A stretch of 64,000 nt of DNA from Thermoflavifilum aggregans (GTDB lineage: Bacteria > Bacteroidota > Bacteroidia > Chitinophagales > Chitinophagaceae), in NCBI RefSeq assembly GCF_002797735.1, contig NZ_PGFG01000001.1, positions 1,674,001 to 1,738,000 of the forward strand, read 5' to 3'. The notes under the pieces are model-generated. The model had not been told where the DNA came from. It ran no database searches and saw only the letters and a program-made list of their open reading frames with translations. Below, in pieces: positions 63,973 through 64,000 of this stretch; positions within the stretch are counted from its first letter, which is position 1; every line of letters begins with the position of its first letter. A program made the translations under genes and the position numbers.

Positions 63973-64000
63973 ATGCGCATTCTCCTGACAGGTGCAAATG
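63973..64000 (+). CDS. Start of a probable NAD-dependent epimerase/reductase (cut by window edge)
   Basis: Nine codons are present, MRILLTGAN, with a G following. This is the usual beginning of Rossmann-fold epimerases and dTDP-4-dehydrorhamnose reductases. The AT-rich TTTAATACATTTACC just upstream is promoter-like. The rest is outside the window. Confidence 0.5.

Overview
The window looks like chromosome of a Bacteroidota bacterium, probably of the Chitinophagaceae type (inference). The evidence is promoters of the Bacteroidota form (TTTG, about 19 nt, TAnnTTTG) before many genes, weak or absent Shine-Dalgarno sequences, a carboxypeptidase-regulatory/beta-barrel outer-membrane protein, DUF3810, a SerA-Glk-type metabolism and an Mrp protein without the CxxC pair. 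No rRNA, CRISPR array, insertion sequence, transposase, integrase or phage gene was seen. Most of the window is densely packed core genome.

Layout. 1-4019: end of a potassium-uptake operon on the minus strand, reading regulator, 26-residue membrane peptide, KdpF, KdpA, KdpB (cut by the left edge). The regulator is an NtrC-type sigma-54 activator and a good sigma-54 promoter lies directly before the operon. 4026-6455: a tandem pair of guanidino-group hydrolases (CtlX-like and arginine deiminase). 6657-13070: acyl-CoA dehydrogenase, YggS, MarR plus YceI sharing an inverted-repeat operator, a Prc-type protease and TsaD. 13136-16892: tRNA-Leu followed by an accessory island on the minus strand with three small cysteine-rich peptides carrying a shared GGFS leader, and one outer-membrane barrel; two of the peptide genes lie in a roughly 400-bp tandem duplication that also copied the 3' end of the tRNA. 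17356-26843: acyl-CoA carboxylase beta, RNase HI, a 2-oxoacid dehydrogenase E2, a lipoprotein, Der, Era, initiator tRNA, a c-type cytochrome, an AT-rich gap and a flavoprotein dehydrogenase. 26886-33847: tRNA-Ser, DUF2905, a cation efflux protein, a serine hydrolase, SerA, glucokinase, 3-hydroxyacyl-CoA dehydrogenase and a CarboxypepD-regulatory protein. 34057-44799: Mrp, PyrF, glutaryl-CoA dehydrogenase, shikimate kinase, DUF423, FtsK, LolA-like, transglutaminase-like and TopA. 45010-64000: DUF2520, KdsC, UbiA, Maf, a very large NtrY-like kinase, MazG, a small membrane protein, a ClC channel, the PlsX/L32/DUF177 group, a hybrid kinase, fructosamine-kinase-like, DUF3810, pyruvate kinase and phosphofructokinase, and the first codons of a probable NAD-dependent epimerase/reductase.

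Functionally the region combines central carbon metabolism (Pfk, Pyk, Glk, E2), acyl-CoA catabolism, translation and ribosome assembly (TsaD, Der, Era, L32, tRNAs), envelope work (KdsC, LolA, PlsX, FtsK) and two clear regulatory circuits readable from DNA alone: sigma-54 control of kdp, and MarR control of itself and yceI. The part that looks least described is the peptide/barrel island at 13.2-16.9 kb.
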